A stretch of 15,523 nucleotides of DNA from Flavobacteriales bacterium UBA6049. GTDB lineage: Bacteria; Bacteroidota; Bacteroidia; Flavobacteriales_G; Salibacteraceae. The translations under genes were made by a program, and so were the position numbers. Below the pieces are notes generated by a model. That model searched no databases and was not told the DNA's origin. It saw nothing but the letters and a program-made list of their open reading frames with translations. Within the stretch, counting starts at the first letter, position 1. The number at the start of each line of letters is the position of its first letter. Of this stretch, positions 1 through 7,176 are shown one piece after another. The DNA is taken from positions 1-15,523 of the forward strand of contig DIYR01000189.1 of NCBI GenBank assembly GCA_002429085.1, in the 5' to 3' direction.

Positions 1-675
1 TACACCTCCATTGAATACCACTCGTCTATCAAGTTTTACTTCTTCTCCTAAGAAATTAATATCTGGCTGATTTAAGTGATAACCAGCTACACCTAAGTGT
101 AATTTAACAGACTCGTCAGTACTACCGAAAAAGTAAGAAAGACCACCGCCTAAATCAAAATAAGTGTTGGCATCAGAAAGATTACTTTCTCCTGTTGGCA
201 ATGTTCTATCAAAACCTACATTGGTCCATTGATTATCCCACCTTAAGTCTGTAGTTGTCAAAGATTTCTGACCTAAGCCTAGATTAAGACCTAAAGAAAC
301 ATAATGATTCGCATAGCGATCCATTCTTTTTGTATAAGCTAAGCTAAGGTTGGCATTAAGATTACTGGCTTCAGATTCTCCAGCTTTATCGTTAACAATG
401 TTTAATCCAACACCAAAAAAGTCTTGATTAAATTCAACCGCTTGGAAATCAACAGATCCTCCAATAGTAGTGAAGGCTTCTCCAATGTTAGCGTATTGTC
501 TCTTATAGTTTAAAGCAGCACGAGCGTTACCTTGAAACAAACCAGCGTTGGCTGGATTGAGCTCAAGAGGATTATTCATGTATTGAGAAAAATAAGGATC
601 ACCTTGTGCTTTTGTTTCAATAGAAAGACCTACAAACAATATTACTGCACTGAATATATAGAGATTTTTCATCAT
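1..675 (-). CDS. PorP/SprF family type IX secretion outer-membrane protein, N-terminal 225 residues (runs off left edge)
   Basis: The frame stays open from an ATG at 675 to the window edge, giving 225 residues with no stop; the C-terminus is missing. It starts with two Met codons and a signal peptide (MMKNLYIFSAVILFVGLSIETKAQ region, cut after 'KAQ'). Directly after it comes 'DPYFSQYMNNPLELNPANAG', close to the hallmark opening of PorP/SprF proteins (FSQYM..P...NPA.AG). The rest alternates short beta-strand-like stretches with Gly- and Asn-rich turns, as expected of an outer-membrane beta-barrel. Family knowledge: these proteins attach to the T9SS/gliding machinery, and SprF-like members are needed for export or anchoring of a specific type B CTD partner. 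It follows the PKD/CHU_C adhesin gene after only 6 bases on the same strand, so the two are almost certainly cotranscribed. The second Met (672) could equally be the start. Role as partner of that adhesin is inferred. Confidence 0.9.
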   Translation of the reverse strand, partial: MMKNLYIFSAVILFVGLSIETKAQGDPYFSQYMNNPLELNPANAGLFQGNARAALNYKRQYANIGEAFTTIGGSVDFQAVEFNQDFFGVGLNIVNDKAGESEASNLNANLSLAYTKRMDRYANHYVSLGLNLGLGQKSLTTTDLRWDNQWTNVGFDRTLPTGESNLSDANTYFDLGGGLSYFFGSTDESVKLHLGVAGYHLNQPDINFLGEEVKLDRRVVFNGGV

Positions 676-681
676 GATTTT

Positions 682-2955
682 CTACCTAATAAGCGTAACG
701 TCACCTTTAATTATTTCTTCAAACCCATTCAGGAAGGTTACTTTGGCAAAGTACATGAAGACACCTGGAGTAGCTTCTTCACCATTAAATGAGCCATCCC
801 AGCCAATATTCACATTTGAAGATTCAAATACTTTTTCACCGTACCTGTTGTAAACAAAGAATTCTACTTTATCTATACCATTTCCACGAATTAAAAGTAC
901 ATCGTTTTCTCCATCTCCATTCGGAGAGAAAATGTCTGGTACACCTAGGAAGTATTCTTGTTTAACCAATACTCTTAATGAGTCTGTTGCAGAACAACCA
1001 TGGTCATTCGTAGTTGTTACGTAATATCTAGTGTTTTCTGTAGGACTAACAGTAGGATTTCTTGATTTAGGATTATCTATGGCTACATCAGGAGTCCATA
1101 AGTATGATGTTCCAGTACCAAAAGATCTAATTTGAACTGGTTCGCCAATTTGTGTAGTGTAAGACTTTTCAAAGTTTTCACCTGCTCTTACTTGAGGGTA
1201 TTCTGCAATCGAAATATAACCTAGCTCTAATGCTATATCCACCCCATAAATGTTTTTGGTAGTTAACTGGACAAAGAATTGACCAGTATCACTGTAACAA
1301 ACCATAGGATTAACGAGGATACTTGTATCATATCCCGGATCAGCTCCTTGGAAAACCCACTCAATTGTATCTGCTCTTAAACTTCTATTGTAGAATTGAA
1401 CACACATATTACGGCACAAGCTATCTCTTTCAACATCAAATGCTGAACGTGGAGGTAAGCATGAATCAACTTGAATGTATTCTAGTTTTTCTTCAACATC
1501 TGTTCCATTAGGATTCGTAGCTGTTAAACGAACCGTATATAAGCCAGCTTCCTGGTAACAAATGTTTTGAGGATTCTGAACTTGAGATGATGCAGAATCA
1601 GAACCTTCAAACTCCCACACCCAAGTTGAACCAGCACCATTCATATTGGTGGTGTTGTCAATAAAACCAATACAGTCACCAGGACATAATTCTGTAGCCG
1701 TAGCTGCAAAATCAGCGGCTGGTGGTGGACATGCAATTACATTGATGTATGCATTCATTGTTGTGTCGTAGAAGCCATTCGTGTCATACAAACGAGCCAA
1801 TACGTTGTATACACCAGCAGAAGGATAAGTTACTACAGGGTTGTTCTGATTACTGGTTGTAGGATTACCACCAGGAAAAGCCCAAACAATACTATCAATT
1901 GGAGCATCACCAGGAGTAGAAAGATTCGAGAAATTAACTGATGAACCCTCACAAATAGTTGTAGGGGTACCTACCAAATTAAAGTCTGGAGGAGAACATG
2001 GACTTACTTCGACATTAAAGTTTGTTGTATTAGTATTAATACCATCGCTAGCCGTTAATGTGAAAGTGAACGTAGTAGGAGTACCTACATTTATAGCTTG
2101 GAAATTTGCGTTAGCTCCATTCACAATCTGAGGTCCATTATTAGCTCCGTTGAAGTTCCATTCGTAAGAAGTAATACCTGGATGAAGAGTTGCACTAAAA
2201 TTGATGATATCTGCAGCACAAACCGTTGTAGGAAGGGGTGATGGTGAAGCTACGGAAGCTACAACGTCATTTGGAGAGGTGATAACTAAATTATCAAGAC
2301 CAAATGCTGGCTGATCAGCCGTTGCTGTAGTATGAATGTAGCGAATACCCAATACAACGTTACTTAACCCGTTAAGAGCGGCACCAGTGTACTCTGTAAA
2401 TGTCCAATTTGATGTTGCTCCTAAAGGAACAGAGAAATCTGAATTTTGAAGCAAAGTCCACGTAGGAGCTAAAGGTCCGTCTTTGACATAAATTTCAGCA
2501 GAACCAAGCGGAGACTCATTTAAGAACCAGAACCCCAAATGAGCGTCTGTTAGACCAGTAGAGTTTAAACCAGTTTCTATAACTGTAAAGTAACTTTCGT
2601 TATTGTTAGCTGTAACATCTGAGTGAGAATTCTGAACAGGAGGAACAGCTACAGTACCACCAATTACACTGGTGATATGTAAATAATTAGCGTTGTTCGG
2701 CACTATTGCAATTGGTTGCCCATTGGTAGAAGGAACAACGGTTCCATTACCAATATCCCCACCAACGTAATCAGTGTTTATTATCCATTCATTTTTAGCT
2801 CCGACCGGGCTTCCGCCAAAGTCGTTTTGGTTCAATGAGACACTTGTATTTGTGCCTTCAAAGTCTATTGACCACAGTTGTGCTTGCACGTGGAAAGTAG
2901 CAAACAAACCGAAAGTTATAATCAGAAATAATCTGGAGAGTCCTTGTTCCGTCAT
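682..2955 (-). CDS. Secreted PKD-repeat adhesin-like protein with gliding-type (type B) T9SS C-terminal domain
   Basis: 757 residues from the ATG at 2955, chosen because a clean signal peptide starts there (TEQGLSRLFLIITFGLFATFHVQAQ); an in-frame ATG at 3024 would add 23 residues ahead of it. Residues about 28-225 look like a beta-sandwich, jelly-roll-type domain beginning 'LWSIDFEG'. Four PKD-like domains follow at about 230-320, 324-409, 414-498 and 504-587, each with a WxF core (YEWNFNG, VWAFPGG, VWEFEGS, EWVFQGA) and Cys residues at the borders. A further Ig-like 'YLWTP...NPTVSPTENTRYYVT' segment leads to the C-terminal domain at about 672-757: 'VPDIFSPNGDGENDVL...YNRYGEKVFES...WDG...GVFMY...KGDVTLIR', the CHU_C/gliding_CTERM signature. 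Expected role: exported by the T9SS and displayed on the surface or released; binding partner unknown. The PorP/SprF-like gene is 6 bases downstream. No enzymatic motif is visible. Confidence 0.93.
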   Translation of the reverse strand: MTEQGLSRLFLIITFGLFATFHVQAQLWSIDFEGTNTSVSLNQNDFGGSPVGAKNEWIINTDYVGGDIGNGTVVPSTNGQPIAIVPNNANYLHITSVIGGTVAVPPVQNSHSDVTANNNESYFTVIETGLNSTGLTDAHLGFWFLNESPLGSAEIYVKDGPLAPTWTLLQNSDFSVPLGATSNWTFTEYTGAALNGLSNVVLGIRYIHTTATADQPAFGLDNLVITSPNDVVASVASPSPLPTTVCAADIINFSATLHPGITSYEWNFNGANNGPQIVNGANANFQAINVGTPTTFTFTLTASDGINTNTTNFNVEVSPCSPPDFNLVGTPTTICEGSSVNFSNLSTPGDAPIDSIVWAFPGGNPTTSNQNNPVVTYPSAGVYNVLARLYDTNGFYDTTMNAYINVIACPPPAADFAATATELCPGDCIGFIDNTTNMNGAGSTWVWEFEGSDSASSQVQNPQNICYQEAGLYTVRLTATNPNGTDVEEKLEYIQVDSCLPPRSAFDVERDSLCRNMCVQFYNRSLRADTIEWVFQGADPGYDTSILVNPMVCYSDTGQFFVQLTTKNIYGVDIALELGYISIAEYPQVRAGENFEKSYTTQIGEPVQIRSFGTGTSYLWTPDVAIDNPKSRNPTVSPTENTRYYVTTTNDHGCSATDSLRVLVKQEYFLGVPDIFSPNGDGENDVLLIRGNGIDKVEFFVYNRYGEKVFESSNVNIGWDGSFNGEEATPGVFMYFAKVTFLNGFEEIIKGDVTLIR

Positions 2956-2982
2956 GTTTTTCCCTAAGATTACGAATCGCGG

Positions 2983-3012
2983 CAAATTAAGCGCATATTT
3001 CAAAATAAGCAA
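2983..3012 (-). promoter_or_regulatory. Possible Bacteroidota-type promoter for the PKD adhesin-PorP pair
   Basis: On the minus strand TTG (3012-3010) is followed by 19 bases and TTAATTTG (2990-2983), one mismatch from the Bacteroidota -7 consensus TAnnTTTG; the ATG at 2955 is 27 bases on. It sits in the 72-base gap after the acyl-CoA reductase stop, so the adhesin could have its own promoter as well as read-through. The element supports 2955 over 3024 as the start, since 3024 lies upstream of it. Sequence match only. Confidence 0.35.
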
Positions 3013-3027
3013 ATTATAGAGCATTTA

Positions 3028-4077
3028 TTATAACGAAGAAATGAATTGAAGGATGTCAATATTATCAGGATAATCCATCAATTGAGGATGTTGAGCTTCA
3101 CCGAAAGGTAATCCAGAATTACCAACTAAACATTGAATGTTTTGGTTATTGACGTTCAGAATTTGTGTAATTTCTCCTTCTGTTTCATACTTATGGTATG
3201 CCAGTGTACCAATAGGAGAACCTATGCTAGTGCTTGGTTTTAAGATGATGAAGTTGTTGTCGAGAAGATCTTTTTCGCTGTTCAAGAGGTAAACCGTTCT
3301 GTTATACTCATAGTTGTTAGCATACTTCTTGTTTTGCAGTACAGGATGATATTCTTCTATGGCTTCGAAAAATTGATTGAACTCGTATTCGTGTGGGACA
3401 AAGATGTTGGTTACGTTTCTGCAACCTAAACCGTAATAAGTGAAGATATCTTTTCCAAGGTCTTTCAATTGATCTTTTGTCTCACGTCCTGTAAGTATAG
3501 CAACACTATGTCGGTTTTTACGAATTATATTCGGGTATTTAGAGAAGTAGTGCTCAAAATATTTGGAACTATTTGTGCTTCCAGTGGCTATAATAGCATT
3601 GATATTTTGAAATCTATCTGTTGTTAAAACAATATACTCAGCGAACGATGGTTCCAATGAAATTAAGATATCTGTTACCAACTTTGGGAGTAATGGATCT
3701 TTTGAAGAGGTTTTTGCAACCAGTTTATTACCACTAATAAGTACGCTTAACATATCATGAAAGCCAACAAGAGGAATGTTACCAGCCATAATAACTCCTA
3801 TAACTTTAGGTTCAGGAGTTGATTCTAGATCGTATTGTTCAACCCAATTTTCTAGAGAACTTTGGGTTAACCATGAGGCTATTCCTTTGATACTGTCATG
3901 AACACTATGCATATCGAACCATCCGTTATGGTGAAATGCTGTGTTAACAACCTGCTCAAAATGTGTTTGATACTCTTTGCTAATTGGATGGTGCAATGAG
4001 TCTGTTAAAAGTTCGTTTAAGACTAAACCCAGTTCAGAAAATGCTGAAATTCGTTGCTCAAGCGATAATTGAATCAT
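3028..4077 (-). CDS. LuxC-family acyl-CoA reductase
   Basis: 349 residues from the ATG at 4077 ('MIQLSLEQRISAFSELG'), which matches how Bacteroidota relatives begin; an in-frame ATG at 4119 would add 14 residues and nearly abut the divergent gene. Family knowledge: LuxC proteins reduce an acyl group (acyl-CoA, acyl-ACP or acyl-enzyme) to a fatty aldehyde with NADPH. Seen here: the nucleotide-fold segment 'VIGVIMAGNIPLVGFHDML' (about 92-110), 'LVAKTSSKDPLLPKL' and 'IIATGS', and the catalytic Cys context 'YYGLGCRNV' with Cys219. The C-terminal 'GLPFGEAQHPQLMDYPDNIDILQF' is also typical. Length is shorter than the luminous-bacteria LuxC (about 480), but usual for the Bacteroidota form. No luciferase, LuxD or LuxE gene is near, so bioluminescence is not implied; the physiological substrate is unknown. 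It lies upstream of the PKD adhesin on the same strand, which may be coincidental. Confidence 0.88.
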   Translation of the reverse strand: MIQLSLEQRISAFSELGLVLNELLTDSLHHPISKEYQTHFEQVVNTAFHHNGWFDMHSVHDSIKGIASWLTQSSLENWVEQYDLESTPEPKVIGVIMAGNIPLVGFHDMLSVLISGNKLVAKTSSKDPLLPKLVTDILISLEPSFAEYIVLTTDRFQNINAIIATGSTNSSKYFEHYFSKYPNIIRKNRHSVAILTGRETKDQLKDLGKDIFTYYGLGCRNVTNIFVPHEYEFNQFFEAIEEYHPVLQNKKYANNYEYNRTVYLLNSEKDLLDNNFIILKPSTSIGSPIGTLAYHKYETEGEITQILNVNNQNIQCLVGNSGLPFGEAQHPQLMDYPDNIDILQFISSL

Positions 4078-4097
4078 TCCTTTGTTGCTTATGGGCA

Positions 4098-4105
4098 CAA
4101 AACTA
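4098..4105 (-). promoter_or_regulatory. -7 box candidate for the acyl-CoA reductase gene
   Basis: TAGTTTTG on the minus strand matches TAnnTTTG exactly and lies 20 bases before the ATG at 4077. No good TTG (-33) is found at the usual distance. If real, transcription would start downstream of the ATG at 4119, ruling that start out. One short motif only, so low confidence. Confidence 0.3.
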
Positions 4106-4126
4106 CTCAGCAATTTCATTCATTGT

Positions 4127-5002
4127 ATGAGGTATCTATTTATCACAACAATATTTCTAGTTGCATCAGCTTTTGCGCATGCAAAAACGTCTACTATGGA
4201 TTTAGATTCTGTAGTTTCTTCTTTGCATCACTGGCGCAAGCAAGTGTTTGATGAGAAGTTAGAATCTAAAAGAATTGAGAAAAATGATTCTTTACGATTT
4301 TACGTAGAAATGTTTTTGAATACTCCCAATACGTTTAAGTACAAATTGGATGACATTTCCTTCTTTGGAGACTTACACTCACCAGACGAACAGTTTCGTT
4401 TGCTCACATGGAATGTACCAATTGGCGATGGTGAGTTTGCTTATTTCTGTTTTCTTCAAAAGAGTGATGGTTCTTGGTTTGAACTAAAAGATGGAAGGCA
4501 TTATGATAGAAGGTTAGAAAATAAGAACTTCAAGTACACGGATTGGTTAGGAGCTCTCTATTATGAAATAATTCCAAGTGGAACGAAGAAAGATCCATAC
4601 TATATCTTGCTTGGATGGGATGGGAAGAATAAGATGAGCAATCGAAAGATTCTTGAAACCATGTACTTTGATAAAAAAGGATATCCGCGTTTTGGAAAGG
4701 CTGTACTCAAAAAAGGTCAGTTTACTAAGAAACGAATGATTTTAGAGTACACAGAAGATGCATATGTAGCTCTTCGTTTTCATCCAGAAAAGAACATGAT
4801 TGTCTTTAATTTTTTGAAGCCACTTAGACCAGAACTAGAAGGTATATACGAGTTCTACGCACCTGATTTGAGCTTTGATGGTTACGCTAATAAAGGAAAA
4901 GTTTGGGAGTATAAAGAAGATGTTGATGTAAGGGGCAAAAAGTCAGATAAAGAGTACATTGATCCACGAAATGCACCTAAGTCAAGAGAGAAAACACAAT
5001 AA
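4127..5002 (+). CDS. Secreted protein of unknown function
   Basis: 291 residues from the ATG at 4127, chosen because it opens a typical signal peptide (MRYLFITTIFLVASAFAHA); the frame extends upstream only with a TTG at 4082 that would overlap the divergent reductase gene. The mature part starts with a charged helical stretch (LDSVVSSLHHWRKQVFDEKLESKRIEKNDSL at about 27-57), followed by 'SPDEQFRLLTWNVPIGDGEFAYFCFLQ', 'YYEIIPSG...YYILLGWDG', 'RFGKAVLKKGQF' and 'RMILEYTEDAYVALRF', a beta-rich periplasmic-type domain with many aromatic residues. The C-terminus (about 262-291) is lysine- and charge-rich and probably disordered. No lipobox, no T9SS C-terminal domain, no catalytic motif that I recognise. 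Similar 'SPD..FR...W.......Y..F' proteins occur as conserved hypotheticals in Bacteroidota, from memory. It precedes serC by 73 bases on the same strand and may or may not be cotranscribed. Confidence 0.85.
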   Translation: MRYLFITTIFLVASAFAHAKTSTMDLDSVVSSLHHWRKQVFDEKLESKRIEKNDSLRFYVEMFLNTPNTFKYKLDDISFFGDLHSPDEQFRLLTWNVPIGDGEFAYFCFLQKSDGSWFELKDGRHYDRRLENKNFKYTDWLGALYYEIIPSGTKKDPYYILLGWDGKNKMSNRKILETMYFDKKGYPRFGKAVLKKGQFTKKRMILEYTEDAYVALRFHPEKNMIVFNFLKPLRPELEGIYEFYAPDLSFDGYANKGKVWEYKEDVDVRGKKSDKEYIDPRNAPKSREKTQ

Positions 5003-5075
5003 GCTTAATCATTTATTTATGTTTCCCTGACACACTTTTTTTTACTTCGTGTGCAAATTAAAATTTAACCGAGCA

Positions 5076-6140
5076 ATGGCTAAAGTCCATAATTTCAGTG
5101 CCGGACCGTGCATTTTACCTCAAGAAGTGTTTCAACAAGCGGCAGCAGCAGTAATCAATTTCGATGATTTAAACCTTTCAATTTTAGAGATTAGTCACAG
5201 AAGTCCCAGCTTCGTAAAAGTGATGGATGAAGCTCGTGAATTGGTAAAGAAGTTATTGGAAGTTCCAGAAGGATATACTGTGCTATTCTTACAAGGTGGA
5301 GCCAGTACAGGGTTCTTAATGTCTGCTTATAATATGCTTTCTGAAGGTGGAACTGCAGCTTATGTAAATACTGGAACTTGGGCAAAAAAAGCTATCAAAG
5401 AAGCAAAGTTATTAGGTAACGTTAATGTTGTGGCTTCATCTGAAGATCAAAACTTTAACTACATTCCGAAAGGATTTGAAGTTCCTTCTGATGCTGATTA
5501 CTTACATTTAACGAGCAACAACACCATTTTTGGTACTCAATACAAAGAATTTCCTTCGGTAGATGTTCCCGTAATATGTGATATGTCTTCTGATATCTTC
5601 AGTCGTAAAGTGAATGTCGCTGATTTCGATATTATTTACGCTGGAGCTCAGAAAAATCTAGGCCCTGCAGGAACTACGCTTTATATTGTGAAGGACGAGA
5701 TTTTGGGTAGAAACGAAAGATCTATCCCGAGCATGTTAGATTTCAAAGTACATGCAGATAAAGACTCTATGTTTAATACGCCACCTGTTTATCCGGTTTA
5801 TGTGAGTATGTTGAATATGCGCTACATGCTGAAAGCTGGTGGAGTAGAGGCGATGCAGCGTAAAGCCAACGAAAGAGCATCTATGCTATACACTGAGATT
5901 GATGAAAGTCCACTTTTTGAAGGTGTTGCGGCTGTTGAAGATCGTTCTCAAATGAATGTGACATTTGTATTGACTGATGACAGTAAGAAGGAAGAATTTG
6001 ACCTTCTTTGGAATCAAGCGAATGTTTCAGGTTTAAAAGGTCACCGTTCAGTTGGTGGGTACAGAGCAAGTATGTATAACGCACTTGAAGTAAGTAGCGT
6101 TGAAGCTCTTGTTAATGCAATGAAGAAGTTAAGAAGCTAA
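5076..6140 (+). CDS. serC: Phosphoserine aminotransferase (3-phosphoserine/phosphohydroxythreonine transaminase)
   Basis: 354 residues from the ATG at 5076 ('MAKVHNFSAGPCILP', the standard SerC opening); a GTG nine codons earlier is unlikely. A PLP enzyme of fold type I that converts 3-phosphohydroxypyruvate plus glutamate to 3-phosphoserine plus 2-oxoglutarate (EC 2.6.1.52), and can serve the parallel step in PLP synthesis in some bacteria. Seen: 'FSAGPCILP' and 'EISHRS' near the N-terminus, the phosphate-binding 'LFLQGGASTGF', 'CDMSSDIFSRKV', and the PLP lysine Lys193 in 'YAGAQKNLGPAG'. The C-terminal 'GLKGHRSVGGYRASMYNA' contains the conserved substrate-binding Arg residues. Full length for the family. 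It is followed after 12 bases by serA, forming a two-step serine-synthesis operon; serB is not in the window. No clear promoter motif was found in the 73-base leader. Confidence 0.97.
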   Translation: MAKVHNFSAGPCILPQEVFQQAAAAVINFDDLNLSILEISHRSPSFVKVMDEARELVKKLLEVPEGYTVLFLQGGASTGFLMSAYNMLSEGGTAAYVNTGTWAKKAIKEAKLLGNVNVVASSEDQNFNYIPKGFEVPSDADYLHLTSNNTIFGTQYKEFPSVDVPVICDMSSDIFSRKVNVADFDIIYAGAQKNLGPAGTTLYIVKDEILGRNERSIPSMLDFKVHADKDSMFNTPPVYPVYVSMLNMRYMLKAGGVEAMQRKANERASMLYTEIDESPLFEGVAAVEDRSQMNVTFVLTDDSKKEEFDLLWNQANVSGLKGHRSVGGYRASMYNALEVSSVEALVNAMKKLRS

Positions 6141-6152
6141 AAATAGATTGTC

Positions 6153-7121
6153 ATGTCGGTAAAGATATTAGCAAACGATGGCATTGCAGATGATGCAAAA
6201 GCTAGATTAGAAGAAGCTGGATTTGTAGTTGATACAAATAAGCGTGAACAAGAAGATTTGGCGGATGTCATTAACAACGAAGGTTTTAAGGTAGTACTTG
6301 TACGTAGTGCTACTAAAATCAGAAAAGACCTAATTGACGTTTGTCCAGGCCTAGAAATGATTGGTCGTGGTGGAGTTGGCATGGATAATATTGATGTTGC
6401 TTACGCTCGCGAAAAAGGAATTACTGTTTTTAATACACCTGCAAGTTCGTCTCAAGCGGTTGCAGAATTAGCAATGGCATGTATGTTTAGTTTGGCCAGA
6501 GGAGTATTTGATGCAAATAGACTTATGCCAGAGCAAGGTGCAACTGAGTTTAAGGTATTGAAGAAGAAGTACGGAAAAGGTATTGAACTAAGAGGTAAAA
6601 AAATCGCAATCATTGGATTTGGTAGAATTGGGCAATTTGTTGCACGTTATGCTATTAGCGCAGGTATGGAAGTAATACCTGTAGATATTCTAAGAGATCC
6701 GATTCAAATTGATTTACAACTTCCGGGAATTGATGCCGTAGCTACAGTTACTCCTGTTTCAATGGAAGAAGCATTACCTCAAGCAGATTTTATTTCATTA
6801 CATATTCCAGCTCAACCTAATGGTGAAGCTGTAATTGGTGAAGCACAACTTAATGAAATGAAAGATGGCGTGAGAATTATAAATCTTGCCAGAGGAGGTG
6901 TAATTAATGAAGAAGCATTACTAGCCGCATTAGATAGTGGCAAAGTAGCTTGTGCAGCATTAGATGTATTTGAGAATGAACCTACACCAAGAGAAGATCT
7001 TTTAAAGCATTCTAATATTTTGAGTACACCACATATAGGTGCTGCTACAGTAGAAGCTCAAGGTAGAATTGGACATGAAATTGCCGATAACATCGAAGCT
7101 AAATATGCTGTTACAGCATAA
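6153..7121 (+). CDS. serA: D-3-phosphoglycerate dehydrogenase-type D-2-hydroxyacid dehydrogenase (short form, no ACT domain)
   Basis: 322 residues. Expected reaction: 3-phosphoglycerate plus NAD+ to 3-phosphohydroxypyruvate, feeding SerC encoded just upstream. Seen: substrate-side 'VRSATKIRKDLID' and 'GRGGVGMDNIDV' (about 50-82), Rossmann motif 'IIGFGRIG' with GxGxxG at 155-160 and Asp178 at the end of the second strand (NAD rather than NADP preference), and the catalytic trio Arg247 ('NLARGGV'), Glu276 ('DVFENEP') and His294 ('PHIGAAT'), spaced as in the family. The protein stops right after the catalytic domain closes, so it lacks the C-terminal regulatory ACT domain of E. coli SerA and serine feedback through ACT is not expected. 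The gene name rests on the serC neighbour; the fold alone fits other 2-hydroxyacid dehydrogenases. A strong terminator follows 24 bases after the stop. Confidence 0.92.
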   Translation: MSVKILANDGIADDAKARLEEAGFVVDTNKREQEDLADVINNEGFKVVLVRSATKIRKDLIDVCPGLEMIGRGGVGMDNIDVAYAREKGITVFNTPASSSQAVAELAMACMFSLARGVFDANRLMPEQGATEFKVLKKKYGKGIELRGKKIAIIGFGRIGQFVARYAISAGMEVIPVDILRDPIQIDLQLPGIDAVATVTPVSMEEALPQADFISLHIPAQPNGEAVIGEAQLNEMKDGVRIINLARGGVINEEALLAALDSGKVACAALDVFENEPTPREDLLKHSNILSTPHIGAATVEAQGRIGHEIADNIEAKYAVTA

Positions 7122-7145
7122 GCTAGTTGTAAATAGAACAGTTAT

Positions 7146-7176
7146 AAATCCCTGGGTATTAACTCAGGGATTTTTT
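7146..7176 (+). terminator. Rho-independent terminator of the serC-serA operon
   Basis: AAATCCCTG (7146-7154) pairs perfectly with CAGGGATTT (7165-7173), extendable by a G-T wobble (7155/7164) and a G-C pair (7156/7163), leaving the loop TATTAA. The right arm runs into six T (7171-7176). The hairpin lies within the last codons of the convergent gene, whose stop codon (7161-7159) falls in the loop. On the minus strand the stem is followed by ATTTATAAC, a weaker tract, so it could act in both directions. Confidence 0.88.

Noticed and set aside
3028..4077. Bioluminescence (lux) operon
   Set aside because: Only a LuxC-like reductase is present; LuxA, LuxB, LuxD and LuxE are absent nearby and the family is common in non-luminous Bacteroidota.
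5031..5056. Run of eight T (5036-5043) flanked by CACAC and GTGTG after the secreted-protein gene, considered as a terminator
   Set aside because: The T-run is in the loop rather than after the stem, and the stem is only five pairs.
5003..5075. Search for a serC promoter or riboswitch
   Set aside because: The best -7 candidate, TATGTTTC, misses the last base and has no TTG partner; 73 bases are too few for a known riboswitch and no such structure was seen.
6137..6382. Antisense open frame of 81 codons across the serA start, and other long open frames opposite real genes
   Set aside because: No homology-like features, and each lies wholly over a well supported gene; they follow from that gene's codon use.
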